Shown here: in pieces, positions 34,269 to 45,778 of the stretch
How the letters are laid out: the number at the start of each line of letters is the position of its first letter
How positions within the stretch are numbered: position 1 is the first letter of the stretch
Source of the DNA: Gymnothorax reevesii
Taxonomy: Eukaryota > Chordata > Actinopteri > Anguilliformes > Muraenidae
Length of the DNA: 64,000 bases
NCBI GenBank assembly: GCA_029721435.1
Contig: CM056577.1
Span: 31,650,719-31,714,718, forward strand
Reading direction: 5' to 3'
Notes under the pieces: generated by a model
The model's input: the letters and a program-made list of their open reading frames with translations, nothing else
Databases searched by the model: none
Told to the model about the DNA's origin: nothing
Translations under genes and position numbers: made by a program

Positions 34269-37187
34269 CATGGACCTATAAGGAGATCTGGACGCACAAC
34301 TCGGGTCGACGACACACGCCGACATGGTCCTAGCGGCGATTGTGATATTGCAGGTCACGTGATGCCATGGGGGCCAAAAAGGAATTTCTCCATAGAGAAT
34401 AATTGAAAGAGACACGCTGATAAATCCGTGAATAATTTTTTTGACAGCCACAAATTATCGATACCGAAACGGTTTATTTTTCTCTTTTAAATCATTAATG
34501 CCTTGTTTCTTGGCAAAGACAAAATCTTTTATTGATATTCAGGCTATGCGAACACCAACGGGTCCTCATATGTAAGCGCGTTCCCGCTCCTCTGAATTTA
34601 GCGCTGCAGTGGATGTGAGTGGATGCAGCAACGGGCATTCCTTGCCGTCTGTCTGTTCAACATTAAAGACGTAGCCAAGTCGGTGAAGTGAGCTGGCAAG
34701 TCACGGAGCAAATGTATTGAGTGACAAAAGAAACGCAAGTTAATTAAAGGCAGACGGGAAAATAAGTTTTCGCGTAATTATTGAAAATCAAATTTATTAC
34801 TAGCGTGTGCGCATTTACACTCGTTTCATCAAACTTTTCTTTGTTTTGCGGTCACTATGAGTACCCAGATAGCAAGCTCCGCCGCTTCGGATTTGCCCCG
34901 GCTCTGAGCCGGATCAGCTGGAGCCAGGGCAGATCCGGAGCGGAGGTGCTTGCTATCTAGGTAACCATAAGAGCACATTATCTAACTAGCTAACTTGCGT
35001 TTCTTTTGTTGCTCAGTATATTTTTGCCATTTTAATTGATGAATGGCCGTAATACGTAATAATAGCACCTCAATTGCTGTACTTCATGCAGCGCGAGAAA
35101 ATGTACAGTAAGCTAAGGCCGCTGTTGTGACATCCTAGAACCATGTACGCAGCCAACACTCACCTTACTTTTTCAAATTAAAATAAAATGAAATCGTTAA
35201 ATCCATTAACTCCATTGTGTATTTCCATTACTTTGAATAGCACCAATTTGCATCACTCTATTTTGATGCGTTATGCATAACGTATCAGCTGAGTAGCATC
35301 TAACGTAACGTAATGTGCATTTATAGCAGTACATAAATTCAATTCGAACACTGCTTAGGGATCCATTTATTAACCATTCTTCAGTCTAAAATTAATTACT
35401 GACCTTCATACTTGACGACGAAACTTTTCAGCTACTTGACAGATGACATCCAAAATTTTTACTTTTTTGTGCATGATCTGAACATCCATGAAAGCACTGA
35501 ACATGCATACACATTTTTTGTGGTACAGCCTTTATTAGATCAAAGTTTTGGGTAGGTGGAAACATCAGAGTATACTAAATCCGAACATCTGATGTTCGTG
35601 AGCAGCATCTGAGATCAACCGGAGTGATGCAGGTAGATTCGACGGTGTGGCTGATTTTCATCTGAATGAAGATAATGCAAGACCTAAAAGAATGCAACAG
35701 TTGGTAGCGTAAATACGTACATTCAGAAAAGAAAAGTGAACCCATAGGGTCCCGTCCCATTTACAACTTATGATTTTCTTAGATTGATAGAAAATCTACA
35801 TAACTTTTAAAAAATCAAATACAGAGCACTGGAGAGGAGTAAATGGCATTTCAATGCTCTGATGCGCTCACAAACACTCATACACGCACAAACACACACA
35901 TATATACAGACAAATAGAATAGAATTATTTGTGTTTTGTAAGTTTTTTTTTTTTTTTTTTTTTTGCCAGCTCTGCTTAACATTTGAAGATAAACTCAAGT
36001 ACTCAAAATCAAAAGGGGTTTAATGCTTAACTTTCGCAGAGCCGGCCATTATGATAAAATTAAGTACCACAAATACAATCGATGTTAACTCGCACTTAGA
36101 AATGAAACGTAGAGATGGTACGAAAACTATAATCGAGACAGACTTTATTGGAAAGGGCTTTGGGGGTGGATAGAAAGGCACGGCCTCTGGTTCGCTGACA
36201 TGCAGAAATTCATGGATGAACTGTTCAGTGCACTCCAAGAGGCTCAGATATCTGAGGAAGGACAGAAAAAAGGAGCTTTAAAACAAAGGTAAAAATAACG
36301 CAGTACAACGTGCGTAACATTTCACGGTAGACCCACATTTTATTATACTCCACGGAATGGTTATAAGTTACGTAAGCTAAAAGTAAATTAGCTTACCAGA
36401 ATTGACAAAAGTTTAAAGCTCCTGACTTTAAAACATATCGGTTTATAAAGCACATGAAGTGTGTTGTGTTATGTGTTCGGTTTATTGTCTTGAATCCGGA
36501 AAAGATAATGGAATTCGCACGCAGACGAGCAAGAATCATCGGACTCCGATAACGTGGTTATTCGACGTTGAACTAAAGAGAACACGAGCCTGGGGAGCTT
36601 TTCCCAATAGCATAGTTGCAGAAATTTATTCGTCCATTCAGTCAGTGGTTCCAACTATGGAAGTTAGCACCTGTGATTTCGGGAAGCGTACCCCTGAGCA
36701 ATGTCACGTTAACGTTACACCACAGCAAGTCAACTATTTTGCCAAGATTTTGAGTTGAAATCAACAGTATTACTTCCCTGTCAAAGTCGTTTTAAACATT
36801 TGTTATTGCATTTGTGTTTTAAAATTGTATTTCAAACCATAATTAAACCTTTACCGGCGGCTATGTTTTGTTTTTCGTTCCACTCATATGTACATCAGGG
36901 TGCAGTCTGCAGTGGTCAGACTTCCATTTCCGGTGAAAAGTGATCGTGAACACGCACCCTAGGTCGGAGTTCCACAAGCCCGAGCCGTTGTCATGGACAC
37001 CTCGGATACCAGCGCGTTCATGAGCCCCACACTACGCATGTGTGAGCAAAAATCACACAGCGCATGTCCACGTGGGTCTGGAAGCTCGGCCCCCATGTCG
37101 GCGTGCTGCGCCACTGAGCAATTTCCATTGAAATGAATGGGCGGCCATTTTCCAATTGTATATCCAGTGAAATATAAAACATCCTTG
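34269..37187. mobile_element. 2.9-kb insertion in the Mag-like 3' LTR, probable DNA transposon
   Basis: It interrupts the LTR and is flanked by GGTTTTAC (34261-34268) and GGTTTTGC (37188-37195), an 8-bp duplication with one difference. The intact LTR at 41936 shows the uninterrupted site. The ends CATGGA and, inverted, CAAGGA are weakly matching. 8-bp duplications are made by hAT and P transposases. Inside, the plus frame 36459-36758 (99 codons) and the minus frame 36238-36020 are unrecognised and may be transposase remnants. It also holds a ~100-bp hairpin at 34862. Confidence 0.6.
34862..34964. repeat. ~100-bp imperfect palindrome
   Basis: Arms pair from TACCCAGATAGCAAGC at the left to GCTTGCTATCTAGGTAA at the right, continuing through CGCTTCGGAT/ATCCGGAGCG, TGCCC/GGGCA and GGCTC/GAGCC. 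It is GC-rich in an AT-rich setting and would form a strong hairpin in RNA or single-stranded DNA. It may be a tiny MITE. Confidence 0.8.
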
Positions 37188-37195
37188 GGTTTTGC

Positions 37196-37388
37196 CGTAG
37201 AAACACCTCAGACTGCTTTATTTCTTACTCTGCACTCCCGCCATGACAACCAAAACTTTATACAGTGGGTAGGTCCTGCTGGCTACCTTAGTCCTCTTTT
37301 TCTGGTGTACTGCCCCCTCTTGTCCTGGGCCCGCAACTACCGCCATCCTTTACCCACTTATCCATATGCCACCTAACACAACACAACA
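37196..37388 (-). repeat. 3' LTR of the Mag-like element (main piece)
   Basis: Matches 41975-42167 nearly base for base (shared blocks CAGACTGCTTTATTTCTTAC, TTCTGGTGTACTGCCCCCTC). The other piece is at 34230-34268. Confidence 0.9.
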
Positions 37389-37845
37389 TCCGCTTCCTCT
37401 TAAACTGACTCTATACTGCCTGCTGTCTCCCTGACTATAGCTGTAATCCTCCAGTTATTCTTTAGCAGTAATCAAACAACAGTCCAGACAAACAAAATAC
37501 CAAATAGAATGTCAGCTTTCTCCCCTTGTTTTTTTTTCTTCCACTCCAAAAAGAAACAAAACAAACAAAATACAGTCTAGAGGTAGTGTGGGTAGACTAC
37601 CACACTACCTAAAGGAGACATGGGTGCATTCTTGCCCATAAGCAATATCTTCTTTACCTGACAAAGTCCTCCAAGTGACCTGGTGGTCTCCTCTCTCTGT
37701 GAGAGCGCCTCAGCTCTCGTCCCGACGCACTAGTCTCTCCGTCCACCTCCTCTGCCAACTCCTTTGCAAGAGTCTCCTCCGACAGTGCTGCTTTGCCGAT
37801 GTCCTGGGGGGGTCCCACATCCTCGGCCTTCGTGTTGTTGTCCTC
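37389..37845. other. 3' untranslated part of the Mag-like element
   Basis: Between the polypurine tract (37389-37401) and the end of the integrase. Pyrimidine-rich on the plus strand. No additional gene recognised. Confidence 0.5.
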
Positions 37846-39787
37846 CTATGCCTGGGCTGCTGCTGCCACTGCCGGTTGATCCATCTCCCATCTGCTGAAT
37901 ACCTGATCTATGTGCCTCCGGACCACTCTGCTGTTCCCCAACAACACCTTATACAACAGTGGTCCCGTAATCTCCTGCACCAACCCTGGAATCCATTTCG
38001 GCCCGTACCCAAAGTTCTTAGTATACACGGTGTCCCCTACCGTGAAAGTACGAGCTGCTGCACGCCTTTCATTATATGCCTTCTGACAGATCTGTTTTGA
38101 TTCCACTTTCTGCTTCTGGTCAGGGTGTATCAAATCCAATGTGCACCTGAGTTTCCTGCCCCTCATCATCTCAGCCAGAGACAATCCCGTCGTAGACTGT
38201 GGGGTAATGCGATAAGTGAACAGAGCCCTGTTCAGCTTTGTCTCCAGTGTGTCACCGGAACTCTTTTCCATGAGACCTTTGAAAATTTGCACCACCCTCT
38301 CCGCCAGGCCATTAGATGATGGTGGTACGGCGCTGTCGTAATATGAGTGATGCCATTCTTTGTCATAAACTGCTTAATGGCCTCACTGACAAAATATTGG
38401 GCATTATCAGAAACTATAGATTCAGGAATTCCATGAATGCTAAAACTGCTCCTCAGACAATTTATAGTATGGCTGATGTAGCTGAACTGACCGGATACAC
38501 GTCCATCCACTTGGAGCGTGCGTCAATTATCACAAGAAACATATTTCCTATGAAAGGCCCTGCGTAATCTATGTAAAGCCTCCTCCACGGTTTGTCTGGC
38601 CACTCCCAGGGGTGGAGAGGTGCACTAGCAGGGGTCTTCCTGTGCTCTTGACATGTGGTGCAAGCTTTGACCTTGTGCTCTATGTCCCTGTCCATATTTG
38701 GCCACCACAGATAGCTCCTGGCTAAACCTTTCATGCGATTCATGCCTGGGTGTGATTGGTGCAATTGCTCTAACATTGCAGCTCTGCCCTTATGTGGAAT
38801 CACCACCCTGGTCCCCAAGAGCACACACCCGTCTTGAACACTGAGCTCCTGTTGTCTCTGTTCATAAGGAGTAAACTCGACCCCTAAGTCACAGGGCCAC
38901 CCTTTCTGTAGATACTCCCGCACTCTTGCCAGAATGGGGTCTCTGCTTGTCCAGCTTCTAATTTGTGCATGCCACATCAGGGGGAACTGGTCTTGTGCTA
39001 GCATCAACACTTGGTCCTCTATAAGAGCTGTCTCCGGACAATCAGGCAACGGTAAGCGGCTGAGAGCATCCGCATTTCCATTATCCTTCCCTGCTCTGTA
39101 CCTGATCTCATATTCATATGCCCTCAGTGTCACCGCCCATCTCATGACCCTCGGTGACACCGTTTGAGGCACCGCCTTCATCTCATTGAACAAGCTTATC
39201 AACGGTTTATGGTCTGTGCAAATCTGAAACTTTCTTCCATACAGATATTTATGAAAACTTTTCACCCCAAAGATTACTGCCAGCCCTTCTTTGTCCAATT
39301 GTGAATAGTTTTTTTCTGCTGGATGTAGGGTGCGTGACACAAATCCAATGGGCTTCCCGGATCCATCAGGCATGCGGTGAGCCAGAACCGCCCCCACACC
39401 ATATGGTGACGTGTCACAGGCCAGTACCAACTCCTTGGTCTCATCATAATGCACCAAAACCCTGCTGGACTGTAACAGTTCTTTTGACTGCTGGAACGCT
39501 GCTTCTTGTTCTGGGCCCCATGACCATGGCCCCTCCTTTTTCAGCAGTTTGTGCAGAGGTGCAAGTAACGTAGACAGGTTTGGCAAGAATCTGTTGTAGA
39601 AATTCAGCAGTCCAAGATATCCCTTCAGCTCTGTAACAGATGTGGGTGTAGGTGCTTGCTGCACCGCTTTCACCTTGGCTGGCACTGGGTGAATGCCCGT
39701 AGCGTCCACTCTGTGCCCAAGAAATGTCACTTCCCTTTCAAGGAACTGGCACTTACTTCTCTTTAAGCGCAGCCCTGCCTCCTCCAA
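37846..39787 (-). pseudogene. Mag-like pol, RNase H and integrase part
   Basis: The long frame 39787-38462 (441 codons) starts in the RT thumb with CQFLEREVTFLGHRVDATGI. It then has RNase H (VLACDTSPYGVGAVLAHRMP, ICTDHKPLISLFNEMKAVP, GNADALSRLPLP), and the integrase zinc domain: HQSHPGMNRMKGLARSYLWW with CTTCQEH. The core begins with LYIDYAGPF (first Asp). The frame is lost near 38465 and resumes in frames 38510-38232 (ESIVSDNAQYF, second Asp) and 38295-37846 (KFNRALFTYRITPQSTTGLS-type region, then the C-terminal domain). Enzymes of this kind copy and insert the element. Two frameshifts make this copy inactive. Confidence 0.85.
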
Positions 39788-40856
39788 TCACTGTAGCACA
39801 GAGTCCAGTGTCTTCACATGATCCTGGTCATTCTTGCCGGTCAATATAATATCATCCAAATAGACAGCTACTTGTGGAATGCCCTTTAGCACTCCCTCCA
39901 TAGTACGCTGAAAAATAGCTGGACTAGAACTAACCCCAAAGGGTAACCTATTGTACACAAAGAGCCCCTTGTGTGTATTCACTGTGACATATTTCTTAGA
40001 TTCCTCCTCTAACACTATCTGTTGATGCATGCATGCATGCATGACTCATATCTAACTTTGTATATTTCTCTCCCACTCCTAGGGTTGCAAACATATCTTC
40101 CATTTTTGGAATGGTATATTGTTCCAATGATGACACCTTATTCACAGTTAATTTGTCATCTCCACACAGCCTAACAGCTGCATTAGGCTTCAACACCGGG
40201 ACGACGGGTGCTGCCCACTCTGAGAATGTCACCGGTTCTATTATTTTCTCTGTCTGCAATCATTCTATTTCTGCCTCCACCTTTTGTTTCATAGCAAAGG
40301 GCACAGATCTCGGTCTATAGAATCGGGGCTTGGTGTCCCTGTCTATGTGTATCTTTGCCTTGAATCCCTGCAACTCTCCCAGCTCTTCTTTAAACACTGT
40401 CTCATGTCTACCCAATACCTCTTGTAGTATCAACCCCAGTTCTATCACTGCATTCACCCTCTGCCAATTCACCCCCAGTGATTTAATCCACCCCCGTCCT
40501 ACCAGACTTGGTCCTGCTCCTTCCACTACTATCACTGGTAATGACTTAGTCTTGTCATTGTACTGGACTTCCACATAAGCTGCCCCTATCACAGGTACTG
40601 GATGTCCACTGTAGGTTTTCAAGTTGATCCTACACTGTTTCAAATTGGGTGTCCTGGCATGTTCACCCAAGTTTTGATATTCCTCTTTTGACATTATTGT
40701 ATAGCCACAACCTGTGTCTACCTCATAAGTCACCGTGGTTCCATTGACAATTAATTCCTGCCTTAGAGGCTCTTCCCTAGGAATAACTATTTCCTGTTCT
40801 ATATTGTACACAGTGATCACTTCCTCTGTACTTTCTATGCTGTACACTGTGGACAC
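39788..40856 (-). pseudogene. Mag-like pol, protease and reverse transcriptase part
   Basis: Frame 40856-40260 has the protease active site YEVDTGCGYTIMS (Asp-Thr-Gly) and ends entering the RT (KPRFYRPRSVPFAMKQKVEA). Frame 40259-39996 continues with WAAPVVPVLKPNAAVRLCGD and YTIPKMEDMFATLGVG. The next frame (40042-39788) has LFVYNRLPFGVSSSPAIFQ and the catalytic VYLDDIILTG. A run of four ATGC/GCAT units at 40024-40043 sits exactly at the frame change, so slippage there probably broke the gene. A stop at 39788 separates it from the RNase H part. Confidence 0.85.
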
Positions 40857-40875
40857 ATCCTCCTCCTCATTTCCC

Positions 40876-41542
40876 TCACTTTCCTCTTGAATAAAATGTG
40901 TTTTTTTTCTCTGCTCTCCCTCTCTCTTCCCTCTTTTTTCTCATGTATTTAGTACTCACGTTCTCTCCTGCTGTTGACCTACAGGCCCTCCTAATGTGCC
41001 CTATCTTTCCACAATTATGACACTTTTCCTCCGCGAATCTACATTCATTTGCCAAGTAAGTGGTACCTTCACACCTGAAGCACTTCCCATATTTGGCAGG
41101 TGGCTTTGCGCGGACCTCCGCCACTTTGTTTATCGACCCCTCCGCCGTGCGGCTCCATTTCGCGCTTTCCCGCTCGCTGTTTAACTCTTTTATGTCCTTG
41201 TTCGCAGCCTCCATGGCCTGTGCCTTCTTTAACGCCGTGTGAAACGTCAATCCATCTTCCGAGAGTAGTCTCCGCTGAATACTGTCCTCACTGATCCCAC
41301 AAACCAAGCGATCTCTCAACATTACCGTGAGCGTGTCTCCAAAATTGCAGTCCTGCGCCAGCCTCCGCAGCTCTGCCACATACTCCACAGCACTTTCTCC
41401 CGGCCTCCTGTCCCTGGAGTTAAACTTCCATCGTTGTACAATTTTGCTTGGTTTCGGGTTGAAATGATCTTTTAGCAGCCTCACTAACTCTTCATATGAT
41501 CTATCTCCCGGACATGCAGGGCTCAACAAGTTCCTCATCAAA
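40876..41542 (-). pseudogene. Mag-like gag, 3' part with two zinc knuckles
   Basis: Gag forms the particle and binds RNA. The minus frame covers RSYEELVRLLKDHFNPKPS, SAVEYVAELRRLAQDCNFGD and LRDRLVCGISEDSIQRRLLS (typical Mag/gypsy gag), then CFRCEGTTYLANEC and CHNCGKIGHIRRAC, two Cys-x2-Cys-x4-His-x4-Cys knuckles (the first with Tyr-Leu spacing). The coding start is missing: a Tc1 end begins at 41545, and the apparent start codon upstream lies inside that Tc1 sequence. Confidence 0.85.
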
Positions 41543-41545
41543 GTA

Positions 41546-41809
41546 CACTCAACAAAAATATAAACGCAACACTTTTGTTTTTGCTCCCATTTGTCATGAG
41601 ATGGACTCAAAGATCTAAAATTCATTCCAGATACACAATATTACCATTTCTCTCAAACATTGTTCACAAATCTGTCTTAATGTGTGATAGTGAGCACTTT
41701 TGCTTTGCTGAGACAATCCATCCCACCTCACAGGTGTGCCACATCAAGATGCTCATCAGACACCATGATTAGTGCACAGGTGTACCTTAGACTGTCCACA
41801 ATAAAAGGC
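41546..41809. mobile_element. Tc1-like 5' end inserted in Mag-like gag
   Basis: Starts right after a TA (41544-41545) with CACTCAACAAAAATATAAAC followed by GCAACACTTTTG, a classic fish Tc1 terminus. It continues through CAGGTGTGCCACATCAAGAT and CACAATAAAAGG. The other end and the transposase are missing; the sequence changes abruptly near 41809 to the leader of the host retrotransposon. A deletion probably removed the rest of the Tc1 element together with 5' gag. Confidence 0.8.
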
Positions 41810-41935
41810 TCGGATTGAAGTCCACCTCTTCACCGCTGTCTCCCTCCGACGTGTTCAGAACCACAACGTGCTAAAACACTGCTGTCTCTCAACAGAGTTC
41901 CCACTCACTTCTCTTGATTTGTCCTCGTCACCATA

Positions 41936-42167
41936 TGTGGTAGACTGAAGTGAAAACACCGACACGGGTTTTGCCGTAGAAACATCTCAGACTGCTTTAT
42001 TTCTTACTCTGCGCTCCCGCTATGACAACCAAAACTTTATACAGTGGCTAGGTACTGCTGGCTACCTTAGTCCCCTTTTTCTGGTGTACTGCCCCCTCTT
42101 GTCCTGGGCCCGCACCTACCGCCGTCCTTTACCTACTTATCCATATGCCACCCAACACAACATAACA
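41936..42167 (-). repeat. 5' LTR of the Mag-like element
   Basis: 232 bp, TG...CA ended. Just inside it on the minus strand is TGGTGACGAGGAC, a plausible tRNA-type primer-binding site, in contrast to the self-priming sites of the sushi-like elements below. Confidence 0.9.
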
Positions 42168-42653
42168 GCAAACTTGCCGAACATCCTGAGTTCACTCGAT
42201 TTGGAATAAATATGATGGGTCCTCTAGACTCCAGGGTGAACAGACCTCCTGAAAGGTTGACGTTTACGCAGTGAACTGGTAATTCTGGTAATTAAAACAA
42301 CAGGAAGCAGCCACCTTTTATATAAATCGGGAATTACGCTCAGAATATGCTTGGTATTCTTCAGAAGCAGTGGCGTGCCGTGCATTTTACACATAGGCCT
42401 TCAGTAACCCTCCTGCGATTAATCTAAATTCAACACTGCTGTCAAGCCATCCCGCGTTTGGAAATCGGCTGTCAAGCCAACCCTCCTTTAATTTTGTGGT
42501 CTGTGTATACATGGGGTGTGACGGGAATGCAGTGTAAGACCTGATTTCAAAATAAAAGTAACCATCGTGGGGACGGGACTTGAGATTCAATCAGTCAGAA
42601 AGTCTTGGAATTAATTCATAAAATAAACAATTAGTAAATAAATTAATTTATTT
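42168..42653. other. No gene; possible hAT-like terminus near 42367
   Basis: CAGTGGCGTGCCGTGCATTT at about 42367 looks like a fish hAT terminus, but the second end is not visible. Otherwise nothing recognised. Confidence 0.35.
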
Positions 42654-42672
42654 CAGAATCTCATTTAATTCT

Positions 42673-43169
42673 TTTTTTTTTTTTTTTTTTTTAAATTTGG
42701 CATCTCCAATCCCACCCAAATCTGGAATGCCCAATTAGTGAACTATGTACAAAGCTTGCTCGTATGCGACCCCTTGCTGCCAACTCAGGAAAGTGATGAC
42801 AGCTCACGGCTCTCCTCCGAAGCACGTGTCCGTCAGCCACTGATTCTTATACACTCATTGGTCGAATCCTCGTAAGTTCCGAACGAGGGCGGAGGATACC
42901 CGGACGTGAACAAACCCACAGTCTTCCTGACGAGCGCCCGTCTGGCCAACAGGAGGCGCTGGAGCAACGAACAAAGCGGTTATTGTATACCCAAATCCGG
43001 CAGTCTCTTCCCAATTTGAAACCCTGTAGCGCGATCGCCAATTGTGCGCTACCCTGAAAAAGCTGCCGACCCCTGCCGGTGGGTACGCCGGGGCTCGAAC
43101 CCGCGACGTGATAGACACCTCTGCACTGCAGCGCAGTGCCTTAACCGAGTGAGCTATCCGGCAGCCCCC
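42673..43169 (-). mobile_element. tRNA-derived SINE with 19-bp target duplication
   Basis: A 19-bp duplication flanks it (42654-42672 and 43170-43188; CAGAATCTCATTTAATTCT with one difference). Read on the minus strand, the head (from about 43165) is tRNA-like: A box TAGCTCACTCGG and B box GGTTCGAGCCC at tRNA spacing, the internal promoter for RNA polymerase III. A ~400-bp body follows and ends in a poly-A tail (T-run at 42673-42692). SINEs are copied by a partner LINE. The tail segment before the poly-A (minus-strand CTAATTGGGCATTCCAGATT) may be the LINE-recognised part. The head matches no functional tRNA closely enough to call a tRNA gene. Confidence 0.9.
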
Positions 43170-43296
43170 CAGAATTTCATTTAATTCTGACAGTGATTCA
43201 CCACAGAGTGTCACTCAATCAATGTCAGGAAAACCTAATGTTGATTTCAAAGATTAAAGTCACCTAAAATGTCAATTAATTGCATTTTTTCCTCTT

Positions 43297-43866
43297 CAAT
43301 TCAGATCAATATTTAGAGGAAACGGCATGTTTACACTTACTAATATCACTTCAGCCTGGTAGGTGACCATCTCATGATGTCACTGTATCAATTTCATCAA
43401 GTTCTGATGTAGCATTTAAAAATGAAGGCCCTCTAAAATCATAACTTTAAAAATATAGTCCCCCTTATTTCAGATTGGGATTACGTGGAAAATCCCTGTT
43501 TCCACTCACTCATTCCACTGCAGCTTAGTAGTAGACCACCTCACGATAGCACCCAAGCAATTTCATGAAATTTTGATGTAGCATTTCAGAATTAAGGCCC
43601 TCAAAAATCTCTACATCTTAAATAAATTCCCACTATATTCAGTTTTGGATTATGTGAAAACCCCATGTTTCCACTCACTAATTCCCCTTCAGCATGCCAG
43701 TAGAACGTCTCATGATGTCACCCAAGCAATTTTATCAAGTTCTGATGAAACATTTCAGAATAAAGGCCCCCTAAAATCCCTACATTTTAAATAAATTCCC
43801 ACTACATTCAGATTGGGATTACGTGAAAATCCCATTTCCACTTACTCATTCCAATTAAGTGTGGCA
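43297..43866 (+). repeat. ~168-bp satellite-like tandem repeat, array 1
   Basis: The start block CAGATTGGGATTACGTG (or variants) recurs at about 43303, 43472, 43640 and 43808, giving a 168-169-bp period. Each unit holds TTTCCACTCACTCATTCCA, a CATCTCATGATGTCACCCAA block and CAAGTTCTGATGTAGCATTT. The array ends where the Gmr1-like LTR begins. Other copies are at 60190-60465 (same orientation) and 62040-62640 (inverted). Confidence 0.9.
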
Positions 43867-43868
43867 GT

Positions 43869-44318
43869 TGTCATGACTTGAAAAAAATCACAACAAAGAA
43901 AACCAGAAAGTACAACTAAAACAAATTTATTCTTCACAAAAAAAAGTTGTACAAAAAAATAAATCCACTATTCAAATTTCTAATAACACTCCAATGCCAC
44001 TATTTAACTGTTGCCAAAACAAAACTCTGTTTCTGCTCTGCTCTATTCTGCTGTCTGCTCAAAATCACAGCATTTATATAGACTAGCAACCTTCTAGAAA
44101 GATCCACAGGATTCTAGGGAAATCCCGCCCCCTCCAAGCACGAAAGTTCCAGAAGCTTCTAGAAATCACTAGTCTTTTCTTAATGATTTTACAGACACGC
44201 CACCAGAGGGTGCCAAATGAGCAAAATAAATATAGCTGACCAGCAAGGCAGCAAAACAGCATGTAACAAATCTTCATTTACAAATATAATGCAGTACAAA
44301 AAATTATCATACATAACA
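43869..44318 (-). repeat. 3' LTR of the Gmr1-like element (450 bp)
   Basis: In its own direction it starts TGTTATGTATGATAA and ends TCAAGTCATGACA. It has a TATA-like CTATATAAATGC (near 44080) and an AATAAA (near 43930), so promoter and polyadenylation functions are both recognisable. Confidence 0.8.
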
Positions 44319-45778
44319 CCTCCCCTCTTTAAGAAAAGAAAGGTTTACTAAAAGCTTTCTTTTGTTAAAATTAACACAGTTTTATAATCATAACAATTTT
44401 GAACTTTACACAATATCATTGTGTAATCATTGACGTATCATTGATCATGATAACAATCATATACATAACAACCAGTGCAAGTCTCACTATCAAATAGAAA
44501 AGTAAAATTACACTTTTCACAATCAAATGAAGAAATAATATTATATGCGTGAAAGTGTATCTGGGATTACATTATCTTTTCCCCTGATGTGAGAAATATC
44601 CAAATCATACTCTTGCAAAAGTAAACTCCATCTCAGTAATCTTTGATTCTTGTTTTTGATCTTGTGCAAGAATGTGAGGGGATTGTGATCACTGAAGATC
44701 TTGATGGAAGTAGCTGAACAAATCAAATAGACTTCAAAATGTTGTAAAGCCAAAACAAGTGCCAAACATTCTTTATCAATTGTTGAGTAGTTTTTCTGAT
44801 TTTTATCAAACATTTTGGAAAAGTAACAAACAGGATGATCTACTCCATCAGTGTCTTCTTGCAGTAAAACTGCACCTGCACCAATGTCACTGGCATCAAC
44901 TGCCAACTTGAACTCCTTTTTGAAATTGGAAGATAAAAGAACTGGTGCATTTTTGAGAATAGCTTTCAGCTGGTCAAATGAATTTTGACATTTTTCATCC
45001 CAAACAAATTTTGCATTTTTCTTCAGTAAATTTGTCAAAGGTTCAGAAATGATAGAGAAATTTTTACAGAATTTTCTGTAGTAGCCAGCCATCCCTAGAA
45101 ATCTCATGAGCTGTCTTTTAGTTGTTGGCTCAGGAAATTCAGTGATAACTTTGTCTTTTGCATCAACTGGTTTGACTTGACCCTGTCCAACAATATGACC
45201 AAAGTAAACAACTGTAGCTTTACAAAAGTCACTTTTAACAAGGTTGATAGTTAGCTTGGCATCACTCACTCTCTGAAAGAAGTTTCTGATGTAGGTGAGG
45301 TGCTCTTGGAAGCTGTCACTGGTGATGATAATGTCATCGATATAGGCCTCACATCCTGGTAGTCCAGCAATCACTCTGTTTACCAGACGTTGTCAGGTGG
45401 CCGGAGAATTTTTCATTCCAAATGGCATGACCTTGTATTGATATAATCCATCTGGTGTGACGAAGGCACCCTCTATCTGTTAGAGGGATCTGCCAGAAGC
45501 CCTTGAGGAGATCAAATTTTGTGACATACTTTGACTGCCCAACTTTGTTAATGCAGTCATCAATCCTGGGAATAGGATATGAGTCCATTTTTGATAGAGC
45601 GTTCGCTTTCCTGTAGTCTGTCACCATTGTATATGTTCCATTGGGTTTTGGAACTAAGATGCATGGAGAACTCCAGTCAATGTAACTTGGTTCAACAAAG
45701 TCATTTTCAAGCAGATATTTGACTTTTTGTTTCAGGTATTTCTGCTTCTCTGGATTCATTCTGTAGGGATGCTGTATG
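43869..45778 (-). mobile_element. 3' part of a Gmr1-like Ty3 retrotransposon
   Basis: Contains the 3' LTR (43869-44318), a polypurine tract on the minus strand (AAAGAGGGGAGG just before the LTR) and the end of pol. Only 222 nt separate the pol stop from the LTR, too little for an integrase. This fits Gmr1-like elements, where integrase precedes reverse transcriptase. The 5' portion is missing: at about 45779 it abuts a truncated LTR of the sushi-like element on the opposite strand. Confidence 0.75.

Larger units (their letters stand above)
34230..42167 (-). mobile_element. Mag-like Ty3 LTR retrotransposon, inactive
   Basis: The right (5') LTR is 41936-42167, 232 bp. The left (3') LTR is in two pieces, 34230-34268 and 37196-37388 (with an 8-bp duplication), adding up to the same 232 bp. 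Both start TGTGGTAGACTG and end ACA. Flanks GAAAA (34225-34229) and GCAAA (42168-42172) look like a mutated 5-bp duplication. On the minus strand, TGGTGACGAGGAC just inside the 5' LTR fits a tRNA primer-binding site, and AAGAGGAAGCGGA is the polypurine tract at the 3' LTR. Domain order is gag with two zinc knuckles, protease, RT, RNase H, integrase. Frames are broken, and 5' gag is lost. Confidence 0.85.

Noticed and set aside
42845..43165. A true tRNA gene on the minus strand at the A/B boxes
   Set aside because: The boxes belong to a SINE with a ~400-bp body, poly-A tail and 19-bp target duplication; the cloverleaf does not look complete.
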